A stretch of 64,000 bases of DNA from Pediococcus acidilactici (GCA_024970065.1 CP103908.1:682001-746000), one strand, 5' to 3'; positions 55,719-64,000 are shown, numbered from the stretch's first letter. The notes: generated by a model not told the origin, from the sequence alone. Numbers and translations are program-made.

Positions 55719-55979
55719 ATGGCTACGTGTGATCAACAAATTTTAAACCGATTAAAGCGGGCAGAAGGACAGATTCGTGGAATTCAAAAAATGATTGCGG
55801 ATGGAAAAGAATGCTCGGAAATAATTCCACAATTAAACGCGGTGAAGTCTAGCGTGGATCGAATTAAAGGAATCATGGTTGCTGAAAATCTAAAAAATTG
55901 TTTAGAAAATCCAACCAACGACAAGGAAGCTCAAGATGAGAAAATCGCTCGAGCAATTGAAATGATTGTAAAAAAATAA
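55719..55979 (+). CDS. cstR: CsoR/FrmR-family repressor, CstR-like persulfide sensor
   Basis: This 86-residue all-helical repressor of the CsoR/RcnR family begins directly after the rhodanese stop. Cys32 (KECSEII) and Cys61 (ENLKNC) correspond to the two conserved cysteines. The copper-sensor histidine four residues before the second cysteine is replaced by Asn57. That pattern fits CstR, which senses persulfides and polysulfides, and not CsoR, which senses Cu(I). An additional cysteine is at position 4. Being last in a rhodanese/CoADR operon, it probably autoregulates it through the palindrome at 53436-53451. Confidence 0.85.
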   Translation: MATCDQQILNRLKRAEGQIRGIQKMIADGKECSEIIPQLNAVKSSVDRIKGIMVAENLKNCLENPTNDKEAQDEKIARAIEMIVKK

Positions 55980-55995
55980 ATTTTAGATGGCATAT

Positions 55996-56050
55996 TAAAA
56001 AGACGAAGTTTAGAATTCGAGTTGAATTCAACTTCGTCTTTTTTAGCTAA
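55996..56050. terminator. Bidirectional terminator between cstR and fucO
   Basis: AAAAGACGAAGTT pairs with AACTTCGTCTTTT around GAATTC-containing inner arms, with T-runs on both sides. Confidence 0.88.
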
Positions 56051-56055
56051 AATTT

Positions 56056-57225
56056 TTATTTTGCGTCATAGGCAGCTTGGAATAACGCAACGATTTGTTC
56101 CTTCGTGGCTTTCCGCGGATTTGAGAAAGCATTGCCATCTTTTAATGCGTTTTCGGCCATTAGTTCGAAATCTTTGGGGTCGGCGCCAAGATCTTTAATA
56201 CTCCGCGGAATACCCACGTCGTCGTTAAGTTGTTGCATAGCATCGATTGCTTTATCGGCAGCTTCTCGAACGGAAAGCCCGTCGATATTTTCGCCCATCG
56301 CAACCGCTAAATCGGCAAACCGTTCGGGGCAAGCAATAATGTTAAAGCGTTCCACGATTGGAAGTAGTACTGCACAACAAACACCATGCGGAGCGTCATA
56401 TTGGCCGCCTAATTGATGAGCCATTGCGTGCACGTAACCAAGGTCAGCATTATTAAAGGCCATTCCGCCAAGCATTTCTGCTTCAACCATCTTTGTTCGG
56501 GCTTCGAGATTGTCCCCATTAGCTACCGCTTCGCGTAAACTTTCTTCGACTAAGCGAATTGCTTGGAGACATTGTCCATCCGTAATATCATTGTGATTAG
56601 TCGAAACATAGGGTTCGATTGCTTGTACAAAGGTGTCCATTCCGGTGGCAGCGGTTAATTTTGGTGGTACGCCCAGCATTAATTTCGGATCGTTAAACGA
56701 AACTAGTGGGACGTTCCGCCAAGAAACTACGACAAACTTTAAATGGGTTTCTTCATTAGTGATCACACAGTGACGAGTTAGCTCGGAAGCTGTTCCCGCA
56801 GTTGTGTTCACGGCAATCAGTGGTGGAAGTGGGTTATCTAAAGTTTCGATTCCCGCCAATTTAGTAATGTCATCGCCGTTCGTTAAAATTATGCCAGTTC
56901 CTTTCCCAGTATCATGGGCAGAGCCACCACCCACGGTAATGATGCCATCACAGTCGTTATCTAAATAGACTTGTTTGGCTTCCTTAATGTTCCTTACCTT
57001 AGGATTCGGTTCAACTCCGTCATAAATAGCGAAATCTACATGAGCTTCCTTAAGAGAATTAACGGTTTGCTCTACTGGACCGTCTGCCATTTTTTCTAAA
57101 AATTGATCAGTTACTAATAATGGTTTCTTCATATTCACCATTTTTGCGCGTTCACCAATTTTATTAATTACACCTGCGCCAAAAAAGTTAACGCTCGGCA
57201 TTAAAAAATCAAAGTTTTCTTTCAT
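56056..57225 (-). CDS. fucO: Iron-containing alcohol dehydrogenase, probable lactaldehyde reductase
   Basis: This 389-residue group III dehydrogenase has the NAD-binding GGGSAHDTGKG, a metal-binding aspartate near TFVQAIEPYVS and the histidine-rich VHAMAHQLGGQYDAPHG. Family members reduce lactaldehyde (FucO), 3-hydroxypropionaldehyde or other aldehydes with NADH. Lactaldehyde reduction to 1,2-propanediol is likely because fucose and rhamnose pathways flank it. 1,3-propanediol dehydrogenase is the main alternative. GAGGAGG precedes a GTG (57228) and an ATG (57225) by 5 and 8 bases; I choose ATG. Confidence 0.8.
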   Translation of the reverse strand: MKENFDFLMPSVNFFGAGVINKIGERAKMVNMKKPLLVTDQFLEKMADGPVEQTVNSLKEAHVDFAIYDGVEPNPKVRNIKEAKQVYLDNDCDGIITVGGGSAHDTGKGTGIILTNGDDITKLAGIETLDNPLPPLIAVNTTAGTASELTRHCVITNEETHLKFVVVSWRNVPLVSFNDPKLMLGVPPKLTAATGMDTFVQAIEPYVSTNHNDITDGQCLQAIRLVEESLREAVANGDNLEARTKMVEAEMLGGMAFNNADLGYVHAMAHQLGGQYDAPHGVCCAVLLPIVERFNIIACPERFADLAVAMGENIDGLSVREAADKAIDAMQQLNDDVGIPRSIKDLGADPKDFELMAENALKDGNAFSNPRKATKEQIVALFQAAYDAK

Positions 57226-57577
57226 CACGAGGACCTCCTCAGGTACGCTTTAATAACTTTGTACACTTTTATGGTAGCACTTTAATGAAAACGCTTCAAT
57301 GAATAATCTGTAGAAAAGCATAGCGATAACTAATCGGATTCAGTAGATAAATTTTAACGTATTTAAGTTTCACAGGGTGTTATTAATCAGCAACGATCAA
57401 TAATAAAGACTAGTAATGAGCAATCTGATTTTACCTATTAAACTTGTTAATTATACCGCAATCGGGTAATATGAATGGGTTTGCCAGCCTGACTGAACAC
57501 ACGCAGGAAGGTTGAAAAGGGGATTAAATCAACAATTGAAGCAATTGCAAAGAGCAATAATTTTGTTGGAGTGCTTT
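57226..57577. other. Control region of fucO and upstream region of the recombinase
   Basis: On the minus strand, TTGAAG (57299-57294) and TACCAT are 17 bases apart, a candidate fucO promoter. The -35 overlaps the cre-like box. The rest, up to the inverted site at 57578, has no gene; the recombinase promoter must lie here, but I could not define it. Confidence 0.45.
57286..57299 (-). promoter_or_regulatory. cre-like site of fucO
   Basis: Read on the minus strand, TTGAAGCGTTTTCA is a cre-like box overlapping the proposed -35 of fucO. Confidence 0.55.
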
Positions 57578-57595
57578 TTTATGGTACACCCTAAA
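57578..57595 (+). repeat. Recombination or operator site 1 (near-palindrome)
   Basis: TTTATGGT-AC-ACCCTAAA has 8-bp arms around a two-base core. It is the inverted counterpart of the site at 58329-58346, with 17 of 18 positions equal after reverse complementation. It lies 26 bases before the recombinase start. Confidence 0.7.
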
Positions 57596-57621
57596 AGTTC
57601 AAAAAATTAGGAGGAAGAAAA

Positions 57622-58218
57622 GTGAAATACGGGTATGCAAGAGTGAGCTCAAAAGATCAAAACCTTGCACGACAGTTAGCAAGGTTAAAAGAAGTCGGCG
57701 TTAATCGAATATACAAAGAAAAGATTTCAGGCGCGATTAATGACCGCCCAGAACTTGCCAAAGTGCTGGATGTTTTAAAGCCTGGTGACGAACTGTATGT
57801 ATTAGAAATGGAGCGTCTAGGAAGAAATAATAAGTTTTTGACCCATATTTTTATGGAAGTTTATTTGCGGGAAGCAAAGCTGATTATCCTTGATTTACCA
57901 ACCTTTGACGATATTGATGATGAAAATATGCGGAATTTTTTACAGAATATTTTTATTGAAACCAAGAAATTTCAAGCAGAGTCAGAACGGCAACGAATCC
58001 GAATCCGCCAACGACAAGGAATTGAATTGGCTAAAAAACGCGGTGTATATAAAGGGCGTCCAGTTTTGTATGGTCCAGACGTTAAAAATCCGAGTCGCCG
58101 GAAGATTTATTTTGATATCCGTGACAATCTAGAAGCAGGCAAAAGTATTATGGCAATCAAAAGAAAATTAGGGGTTAGTCGCACTTTAATTTACCGAATT
58201 AAATCTGAAATGTCATGA
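57622..58218 (+). CDS. Serine recombinase, resolvase/invertase family
   Basis: This 198-residue small serine recombinase starts MKYGYARVSSKDQN, with catalytic Ser9, and has EMERLGRNNKFLTHIF and, after the E-helix, the C-terminal HTH (about 165-195, SIMAIKRKLGVSRTLIYRIK). The length equals Pin/Hin/Tn3-resolvase-type enzymes, which cut both strands at a two-base core in palindromic sites. Start GTG at 57622 follows AGGAGG by about 5 bases. Two matching near-palindromic sites bracket the gene. It may invert its own segment, or bind these sites as an autoregulator. The terminal stretch between domains has an insertion with KNPSRRK. Confidence 0.9.
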   Translation: MKYGYARVSSKDQNLARQLARLKEVGVNRIYKEKISGAINDRPELAKVLDVLKPGDELYVLEMERLGRNNKFLTHIFMEVYLREAKLIILDLPTFDDIDDENMRNFLQNIFIETKKFQAESERQRIRIRQRQGIELAKKRGVYKGRPVLYGPDVKNPSRRKIYFDIRDNLEAGKSIMAIKRKLGVSRTLIYRIKSEMS

Positions 58219-58328
58219 AATTAACACTGTTAACAATTTACTTAACGTAAGTGATATGATTTTGGTGTACAATTAGATAAAATGTTAGCGACGGTTTAAG
58301 GGTTAAATGCGGTTATAATTGATGTCTT

Positions 58329-58346
58329 TTTAGGGTGTACCCTAAA
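58329..58346 (-). repeat. Recombination or operator site 2 (perfect-arm palindrome)
   Basis: TTTAGGGT-GT-ACCCTAAA has perfect 8-bp arms. Its core GT is the reverse complement of the AC core at site 1, so the two sites are inverted to each other. It lies 50 bases before the AP2/zinc-ribbon gene. A TATAAT at 58314-58319 sits just upstream, inside the bracketed segment. Confidence 0.7.
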
Positions 58347-58396
58347 GAGACACTTTCAAACAGAAAATAAGATACCAAAATTTGGGGAGGATTACG

Positions 58397-59035
58397 ATGA
58401 GAATCCGTATCGATATCACTGGAAAACGTTTTGGAAAACTTGTAGCACAGTACCCAGTTAGGTCGTCTAAGACCGGTAAATTACAATGGCATTGTCAATG
58501 CGATTGTGGTAGGGCGACTAACGTTGACTTACAACATTTAAAAACTGGTAATACTAGAAGCTGTGGGTATTGTACAAGGGTACGCTATGATTTAACAGGA
58601 AAACGCTTTGGCCGGTTAGTGGTAACGGGACGGGCTGATCGTAAAAGTGCGTCGGGAAACTATTATTGGACTTGTCGATGTGATTGTGGACGTCAAGTGG
58701 ACGCGGAAAGCTATCTGCTTCGGCACGGAAAAGTTAAGAGTTGTGGATGTTTACGAAAAGAAAAGTCTGCCGAACGTTTGAGAAGTAACCAAAAAATAAC
58801 TGCTAAAATGGGGGCAAAGGATGCATTTCGAGATTCCAACGGTAATCCGATTCAATCGGTAGTTGCTAGCTCACGTAACCAATCTGGAGTAGTTGGAGTT
58901 TCCTTTAATTCTACTGGTGGAAAGTGGGTTGCTCGCATGATGGTTAACGGTGAAATGGTATTAAACGAAGCTTACAATGATTTTGATGACGCGGTTGCTG
59001 CTCGGCGAAAAGCAGAATTAAAGTATTTAAAGTGA
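58397..59035 (+). CDS. AP2-domain protein with two zinc-ribbon repeats
   Basis: This protein of about 212 residues has two copies of a repeat. Each begins with DxTGKRFGxLV, and each has a four-cysteine ribbon: CQCDCG...SCGYC (about residues 35-65) and CRCDCG...SCGCL (about 90-120). A C-terminal AP2-like DNA-binding domain follows (about 155-210, SGVVGVSFNSTGGKWVARM then AYNDFDDAVAARRKAEL). Such AP2 modules usually occur with HNH nucleases in phages and mobile DNA, but no nuclease motif is seen here. The start is ATG 58397 after GGGGAGG. It is probably a DNA-binding protein linked to the neighbouring recombinase. Confidence 0.78.
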   Translation: MRIRIDITGKRFGKLVAQYPVRSSKTGKLQWHCQCDCGRATNVDLQHLKTGNTRSCGYCTRVRYDLTGKRFGRLVVTGRADRKSASGNYYWTCRCDCGRQVDAESYLLRHGKVKSCGCLRKEKSAERLRSNQKITAKMGAKDAFRDSNGNPIQSVVASSRNQSGVVGVSFNSTGGKWVARMMVNGEMVLNEAYNDFDDAVAARRKAELKYLK

Positions 59036-59060
59036 TTTATAAAAAATGATTTTGACAACG

Positions 59061-59101
59061 TAAAAAGGAGTTTTCAGTTTTAATACTGGAAACTCCTTTT
59101 G
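59061..59101. terminator. Bidirectional terminator after AP2 gene
   Basis: AAAAGGAGTTTTCAGT pairs with ATACTGGAAACTCCTTTT. It separates the AP2 gene from the leftward dehydrogenase. Confidence 0.88.
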
Positions 59102-59125
59102 GTTATCTTCAATTATTTAAATGAA

Positions 59126-60247
59126 TTATTTGCCCGGAACGTAGTCAGGGTCAATAATCAAAACTGGTTTAATCACTTCGCCGGAACGGGATGCTTCGTT
59201 AGCTTGCTTAATATCTTCAAATTTGAAGAATTTCTCAGTTTTATCAAAATCAAACATGCCAGCTTTATAGAATTCAATTAAACGAGGAATGTCAATTTGA
59301 GGAATGGAATCGCCCATGTTGACCCCCACAATCTTCTTGTCATCTACACAAAGGTCGTTCCAAGTATCTAAATCGATGTGATTTGGTGTGACGGCAATGG
59401 TTGCGGTAGTGCCACCTTGGGTGAGGACTTGGATAGATTGTTCCATCACTTGGGTGATTCCAGTGGTGTCGACGGCCCAGTTAACTCCGCGACCATCCGT
59501 GAGCTTCTTGACTTCTTCAACTACGTCTACGTTGCGACTATTAATCACGTCGGTAGCACCCAATTCCTTAGCCAATTCTAGCCGAGAATCCACAATATCA
59601 ATTCCGATTACCTTAGTGCACCCAGAAATTTTACCAGCCATCATGGCAGCCAGTCCAACCGCTCCGGTACCAAAAACGGCAATTGTGTCACCAGGCCGTG
59701 GTTTGAGAGTATTAAGCACGGTTCCTGAACCAGTAACGTATCCACAACCAAGCGGGCCTAATTTACGAAGATCGAGTTCGTCATCGACCTTAACAGCGTT
59801 CCGTTCCCGGACCACGGTGGTGGTGGTAAAGGAGCTTTGATCAAACATGTCCGCAACGTGTTCACCATTTTCAGTGAAGTGATTAGAACCATCGGGACGT
59901 ACCCCAGAAAGATTGTTGGCAGCGTAATTACGGCATTGGGTAGGGATACCTCGTAAACAATTATCACAATTACCACAAGCGTAGAAACTTAAAACTACGT
60001 GATCACCAGGTTTAAATTGGGTAACTTCTGGGCCAACTTTTTCAACAATTCCTGCGCCTTCATGGCCAAGAATAATTGGATAATCAATTACTGCGTCACC
60101 AACTCGCAAGGCTTCGTCGGAGTGACAAATCCCACTAGCAACCATGTGAACTTGAATATCATCCGCACCCATGGGAGCCAGTTCAATATCGTCTTTGATG
60201 GTAAAATCTGCGTTTTGTTTTTCAACAACTGCTGCTTTAATTTTCAT
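59126..60247 (-). CDS. Zinc-dependent alcohol dehydrogenase
   Basis: This 373-residue medium-chain dehydrogenase has catalytic zinc ligands in SGICHSDEALR and GHEGAGIVE, the structural zinc motif CGNCDNCLRGIPTQC, and NAD binding in VFGTGAVGLAAM. CGYVTGSGTVLNT resembles aryl-alcohol dehydrogenases. The substrate is uncertain. In a region rich in deoxysugar genes it may reduce lactaldehyde or another aldehyde, but a broader role is equally possible. AAAGGAGA precedes the ATG. A cre-like site lies upstream. Confidence 0.86.
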   Translation of the reverse strand: MKIKAAVVEKQNADFTIKDDIELAPMGADDIQVHMVASGICHSDEALRVGDAVIDYPIILGHEGAGIVEKVGPEVTQFKPGDHVVLSFYACGNCDNCLRGIPTQCRNYAANNLSGVRPDGSNHFTENGEHVADMFDQSSFTTTTVVRERNAVKVDDELDLRKLGPLGCGYVTGSGTVLNTLKPRPGDTIAVFGTGAVGLAAMMAGKISGCTKVIGIDIVDSRLELAKELGATDVINSRNVDVVEEVKKLTDGRGVNWAVDTTGITQVMEQSIQVLTQGGTTATIAVTPNHIDLDTWNDLCVDDKKIVGVNMGDSIPQIDIPRLIEFYKAGMFDFDKTEKFFKFEDIKQANEASRSGEVIKPVLIIDPDYVPGK

Positions 60248-60301
60248 AGTAACAAATCTCCTTTGTGCTTTTATGTTTTGACAGGTTCATTATTTCACAA
60301 A

Positions 60302-60315
60302 AGAAAGCGTTTGCA
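60302..60315 (-). promoter_or_regulatory. cre-like site of the zinc dehydrogenase
   Basis: On the minus strand TGCAAACGCTTTCT matches cre well, about 55 bases upstream of the start codon. Confidence 0.6.
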
Positions 60316-60397
60316 AAGAGAAAATTTGATGAATTTCTTTCAGAAAAAGGTGAACATTAATGCATTAGATGAAGAAAAATTTTCAAAAAAATTAAAA

Positions 60398-61372
60398 TTA
60401 ACGATCGTCTCCTGGTTTACCATGGTAGAATTCTTCGTATTTTTTATAAAAAAAGGTTTTATTTGTGATACCAACTTGGTGCATGATTTCGGTAATGGGA
60501 AGGTTAGTTGAAGAAATTAGATTACGAGCTTGAATCAGACGTTGTTGCGTGACTGCTTGCGTGAACGTTTTTCCGGTAACTTCTTTGAACAGGTTACTAA
60601 GATAATTTTTACTGTATTTGTACTTTTGTGCTAAATCATCAAGTCGAATTGTTTGATAGTTTTCGGCAATTTGCTTAAGGATTTTGGTGATTAGGATTTG
60701 TTGCTTGGTAGGATGCTGTCCAATGTCGAGAGGATAGTGGCGGACAAGAAGAACAAATAAAATTTGAAGATAGGATTTAATGATTGAGTTAGAAAAATCT
60801 CGTTTTAAGTAATATTCTTCGATAATTTTATCTAAAACGTTAGAAATTTCGTGGCCAGATTTATGTTTAAATAATAAAAAATTTTTCGTGCCAGTTGCAT
60901 CGTCAATGGCTCGATCGATTAAGAATTCATGCAAAATACTGTTACTACGCCGAATATCATTTAATAAGTTGATGCTAATGACTTGTCTCTTGAAAAGAAT
61001 GTTAACCAAGATATCGTGATCATCTAACGCAGCGATCTGGTGCTTTGCGCCAATATCTAAAAGCAATAAATCCCCCGTTTGTAGTTCAATTCGTTGATCA
61101 TTAACAATCTCGGTTGCATGACCTTGAAGCATGTAATTCATTTCAAAAAAGGTGTGCGTGTGTGCGGGGTAGGGAGCATAGCGGTTATGACGGCTAATGT
61201 AAACATCCCGATTCTTAAATAAATTATTATTTAGAGTTTGAATCTTATCATCGCTTAATTCACCAGTTTGAAGAACGTAAGATGGCATGTCTTCGACAAA
61301 GGAGTGCTTAATCTTCTGCTTTTCTTCAATCATATTAGTTTGTGACAGCATGTGCAAGGCTCTAGGATTCAT
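60398..61372 (-). CDS. AraC-family regulator of the rhamnose cluster
   Basis: This regulator of about 324 residues has an N-terminal cupin (YAPYPAHTHTFFEMNYMLQG, LQTGDLLLLD) and the C-terminal AraC HTH pair (about 215-315). It shares the PAHTHxFxExNYM motif and layout with the regulator at 38210-39202. ATG 61372 is chosen: AGGAGG lies 7 bases upstream, while the longer reading overlaps that site. It is divergent from an MFS porter and rhamnulokinase and probably activates them when rhamnose is present. Confidence 0.86.
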   Translation of the reverse strand: MNPRALHMLSQTNMIEEKQKIKHSFVEDMPSYVLQTGELSDDKIQTLNNNLFKNRDVYISRHNRYAPYPAHTHTFFEMNYMLQGHATEIVNDQRIELQTGDLLLLDIGAKHQIAALDDHDILVNILFKRQVISINLLNDIRRSNSILHEFLIDRAIDDATGTKNFLLFKHKSGHEISNVLDKIIEEYYLKRDFSNSIIKSYLQILFVLLVRHYPLDIGQHPTKQQILITKILKQIAENYQTIRLDDLAQKYKYSKNYLSNLFKEVTGKTFTQAVTQQRLIQARNLISSTNLPITEIMHQVGITNKTFFYKKYEEFYHGKPGDDR

Positions 61373-61432
61373 CAAAATACCTCCTGTAAATATGATACTT
61401 TTCATGAAGAACTAGGATATTTTATCACCCTT

Positions 61433-61446
61433 TGTAAACGATTACA
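61433..61446 (+). promoter_or_regulatory. cre site before the rhamnose operon
   Basis: TGTAAACGATTACA fits the cre consensus fully and is almost a perfect palindrome. It lies between the divergent AraC gene and the MFS porter. Confidence 0.72.
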
Positions 61447-61490
61447 ATTCAGGATGTAAGCAAATACAAATGATTTGGGGAGGTATTGAA

Positions 61491-62756
61491 ATGAGTGAAG
61501 AACAAGGTTCGGTGAAATCAACCATTGCCGTGTCAATCACAAATTTTTTAGATTCGGGTTCAATTGTTGCCGGAGCCAGTGGATTGACATTTTGGACAAA
61601 GGAACTAGGTCTTTCTAGTTTCCAAGTGGGGCTTTTAGGAGCGTTAAGTGCCAACGCATTTGGCTCGGCGATCGGTGCGTTGATCGGTGGACATCTATCG
61701 GATAAGTTTGGTCGAAAAGTAATTTACACTTATGACATGTTAGTTTACATGTTAGGAACTGCTATTATTGCTTTTTCAATTAATTTTCCAATGCTTTTGG
61801 CCGGCTTTTTGATTACGGGGATTGCCGTAGGAGCTGGAGTACCCGCGTCATGGACTTATATTTCAGAAACGTCAGGTTCAACTGATCGAGCAAAGAATAT
61901 TGGGATTTCCCAATTTGCTTGGTCAATGGGACCGGCAATTATTTTTATTGCGGGGACCATTTTAGCTCCCATCGGTTTGCTGGGAAATCGACTTTTATTC
62001 ATTTTCTTAACGATTGTGGCGTTTATTGCGTGGCGATTGCAAAGTAAATTGGAAGAGTCTCAAGTTTTTGAAGAGCAAAAACAGGCCGAAAAAGACAGTG
62101 GGATTACCTCACATCCGTATAAAGATTTATTTTCTAACATGGTTAACATCAAATCACTGCTCTTTTTGATTGGTGTTTACATGTTCTGGAATTTAGTTGC
62201 TGGAGCAATGGGATTCTTCATGCCGTATGTTTATGAAACGGTTGGGGGATTAACCAACATGCAAGCTAACTTGTTGCAAGCGGTACTTTGGATTTTAACT
62301 GCTTTGGGTACCTATGTCGGATTTGCTAAATTTGGTGATCGAGCAAACCACCGAATTTTCTACTTTGTTGGGGCAGCAATGGCGGCAGCTTCATGGATTG
62401 TATTAACTTATGCGGGAATGAATTGGACCAGCTTATGGCTTTTCGTAATTCTTTGGGGAGTGTCTGCTGGAATTGGTGCGCAAGCTTGGTATGCATTATG
62501 GGCTACTGAATTGTTCCCGACTCGCTATCGGGCGGGGTCGCAAGGCGTAATGTTTTTCGTTGTGCGAGGATCCGCTGGAATATGGTCAATTATTTTTCCA
62601 ACTATCTTAACCAGCATGGGCTTTAAGGCTGCCGGAACTTTCATGATTGCACTATTGATTGTTTCCTTAGTGATTGGGACGGTTTGGACACCGCATACTC
62701 GAGGAAAATCTTTAGAGCAAATTAGTAAGGAACGTTACGGTAATGACCAAGTTTAG
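61491..62756 (+). CDS. MFS transporter, probable L-rhamnose importer
   Basis: This major facilitator has about 421 residues and twelve membrane segments, with [13 protein letters not shown] after segment 2 and [14 protein letters not shown] in the second half. The start is ATG 61491, 7 bases after GGGGAGG. It is followed by rhamnulokinase and preceded by an AraC regulator, so L-rhamnose import by proton symport is likely. It is of the same broad type as the porter at 39316. Confidence 0.82.
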   Translation: MSEEQGSVKSTIAVSITNFLDSGSIVAGASGLTFWTKELGLSSFQVGLLGALSANAFGSAIGALIGGHLSDKFGRKVIYTYDMLVYMLGTAIIAFSINFPMLLAGFLITGIAVGAGVPASWTYISETSGSTDRAKNIGISQFAWSMGPAIIFIAGTILAPIGLLGNRLLFIFLTIVAFIAWRLQSKLEESQVFEEQKQAEKDSGITSHPYKDLFSNMVNIKSLLFLIGVYMFWNLVAGAMGFFMPYVYETVGGLTNMQANLLQAVLWILTALGTYVGFAKFGDRANHRIFYFVGAAMAAASWIVLTYAGMNWTSLWLFVILWGVSAGIGAQAWYALWATELFPTRYRAGSQGVMFFVVRGSAGIWSIIFPTILTSMGFKAAGTFMIALLIVSLVIGTVWTPHTRGKSLEQISKERYGNDQV

Positions 62757-62781
62757 TTTGAAAAGAAGGTTGGTGGAAAAG

Positions 62782-64000
62782 ATGAAGACATACGTTGCCG
62801 TTGACATCGGCGCATCCAGTGGCCGGCTGATGCTAGCTCAACCCACCGCGGATGGGGGGCTTACTTTAGAAGAGGTCCATCGATTTACTAACGGTTTCAA
62901 ACTTAAAGATGGACATGACCGTTGGGATATTGACCATTTGATTCACGAGATTCTCGTGGGGTTAACCAAGGTCAAGGCGCGGGGGATTAACGCCATTGAA
63001 TTAGGCATTGACACTTGGGCAGTTGACTATGTTTTAGTAGGTTTTAACGGTCAGAAGTTAGAAGATCCAATCAGTTACCGGGACCGGCGAACTTCCCAGG
63101 CGATTACCGAATTAACCAGTGAATTGCCGAAGGAATACATTTATGAAAAAACTGGAATCCAGTTTCAAGACTTTAACACGTTGTATCAGCTTTACAAGAC
63201 TGATCGAGCATTGCTAGCTAAAACGGACAAAATCATGATGATTCCCGACTACATTGGTTACGTACTAACTGGGAATGCAGTTACTGAAATTACCAATGCG
63301 TCCACCACGCAGATGTTAAATTTACGGGTCGGTTTGTTTGATAAAGACTTGTTGGCCAAAGTTAACGTCTCTCCAGACCAATTTCCTCGGTTAGTTGAAT
63401 CAGGAACAGTTTTGGGCAACTTAGGTCATAAATGGCATCGCCAATTCGATTTGCCAGAAACTGAAGTGATCACGGTAGCGACCCATGACACGGCTTCAGC
63501 AGTAGTGGGAACTCCGGGCCAGGGCGATCGCTGGGCATTCTTAAGTTCGGGGACCTGGTCGCTTCTGGGCACCGAGCTGAACGTTCCGGAAAATGGTTTG
63601 GCTGCCTTCCATGAAAACTATACAAACGAATGGGGAGCTTACGGAACTTACCGTTTCTTAAAGAACATCATGGGGTTGTGGATTGCGCAATGCGTTCGTC
63701 ACGAATTAGCAGATGAAATTAGTTTTGGAGAACTTGCTAAGCAAGCGGAAGCAGTCCGCCCGTTCCAGCAGTTCATCGACATTAATGATCCCCGATTTGT
63801 TAATCCAGCAAACATGACGGCCGAACTGAAAAATTACTGTCGGGAAACTCAACAACCAGTTCCAGAAACGCCGGGAGAACTTTTCCAAGCGATTTACAGT
63901 AATTTATCGTTATATTACGCAAATGAGCTTCAAAAATTAGATCAAATTTTAAACTATCATATTGAACGACTTAACATCGTTGGCGGGGGCAGCAACGTTG
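62782..64000 (+). CDS. rhaB: Rhamnulokinase, 5' part
   Basis: About 406 codons are present and the gene runs off the window. This FGGY kinase starts [19 protein letters not shown] and shows [35 protein letters not shown] and GGGSNV at the edge. It would phosphorylate L-rhamnulose at C1. The translation was made from the sequence; no stop interrupts it. It follows the MFS porter by 25 bases, with a weak ribosome site (GGTGG). It is a relative of the kinase at 49839. Rhamnose isomerase and rhamnulose-phosphate aldolase may follow beyond the window. Confidence 0.93.
   Translation, partial: MKTYVAVDIGASSGRLMLAQPTADGGLTLEEVHRFTNGFKLKDGHDRWDIDHLIHEILVGLTKVKARGINAIELGIDTWAVDYVLVGFNGQKLEDPISYRDRRTSQAITELTSELPKEYIYEKTGIQFQDFNTLYQLYKTDRALLAKTDKIMMIPDYIGYVLTGNAVTEITNASTTQMLNLRVGLFDKDLLAKVNVSPDQFPRLVESGTVLGNLGHKWHRQFDLPETEVITVATHDTASAVVGTPGQGDRWAFLSSGTWSLLGTELNVPENGLAAFHENYTNEWGAYGTYRFLKNIMGLWIAQCVRHELADEISFGELAKQAEAVRPFQQFIDINDPRFVNPANMTAELKNYCRETQQPVPETPGELFQAIYSNLSLYYANELQKLDQILNYHIERLNIVGGGSNV

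Noticed and set aside
57578-58346. The inverted sites as insertion sequence ends
   Set aside because: No transposase, no target duplication seen at the borders, and palindromic form with a two-base core fits serine recombinase sites better.

Overview
This window looks like chromosomal DNA of a low-to-moderate GC Gram-positive bacterium, most likely a member of the Lactobacillaceae. The signs are strong AGGAGG-type ribosome binding sites, PTS permeases, a GntR-type AraR regulator, repeated CcpA (cre-like) boxes, a C69 dipeptidase and an intergenic element carrying the GAGTGGGACA motif. I do not name a species. It is an accessory carbohydrate-catabolism region. I found no rRNA, tRNA or CRISPR array.

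Layout. 1-533: 3' end of an N-acetylneuraminate-lyase-like gene. 0.7-10.3 kb: a glycoside operon (GH3, PTS EIIC, ROK kinase, GH1, esterase, DUF4091 protein, and a second esterase broken by a frameshift). 10.5-14.4 kb: a PRD regulator with a fructose-type PTS (EIIA, EIIBC). 14.4-17.2 kb: a GAGTGGGACA-type intergenic element, then a leftward operon of an amidohydrolase and two membrane proteins (one DUF3100-like). 17.5-25.2 kb: L-arabinose regulon (galM, araR, araE-like porter, araB, araD, araA), with matching AraR-box candidates in the galM and araE promoters. 25.6-31.6 kb: amino-acid and peptide operon (alanine dehydrogenase, threonine ammonia-lyase, OPT transporter, PqqD-like protein, C69 dipeptidase).

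31.7-38.2 kb: an AT-rich block (AraC-type regulator with a long GH39-like C-terminal region, MFS exporter, two tandem M20 peptidases) with related hairpins at both edges. 38.2-42.2 kb: AraC regulator, MFS porter and GH78 alpha-L-rhamnosidase. 42.2-46.0 kb: GH29 alpha-fucosidase with a PTS EIIC, divergent from a cytosolic GH18 enzyme. 46.1-53.1 kb: L-fucose catabolism (class II aldolase, DeoR regulator, FucI, FGGY kinase, sugar porter, FucU). 53.4-56.0 kb: a sulfur-handling operon (three rhodanese modules, a CoA-disulfide-reductase-like flavoprotein and a CstR-like repressor). 56.0-60.2 kb: a FucO-like iron alcohol dehydrogenase and a zinc alcohol dehydrogenase, separated by a serine recombinase gene and an AP2/zinc-ribbon gene. 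60.4-64 kb: AraC regulator, MFS porter and the start of a rhamnulokinase gene that runs off the window.

How it fits together: intracellular or imported glycosides are cut by GH1, GH3, GH29, GH78 and GH18 enzymes. The released arabinose, fucose and rhamnose are fed through isomerase, kinase and aldolase routes. Lactaldehyde from deoxysugar cleavage is probably reduced by one of the alcohol dehydrogenases. Cre-like boxes stand before nearly all of these units, so a common glucose repression is likely. The most unusual local structure is the serine recombinase gene bracketed by two inverted 18-bp near-palindromes, the second of which lies just upstream of the AP2/zinc-ribbon gene.
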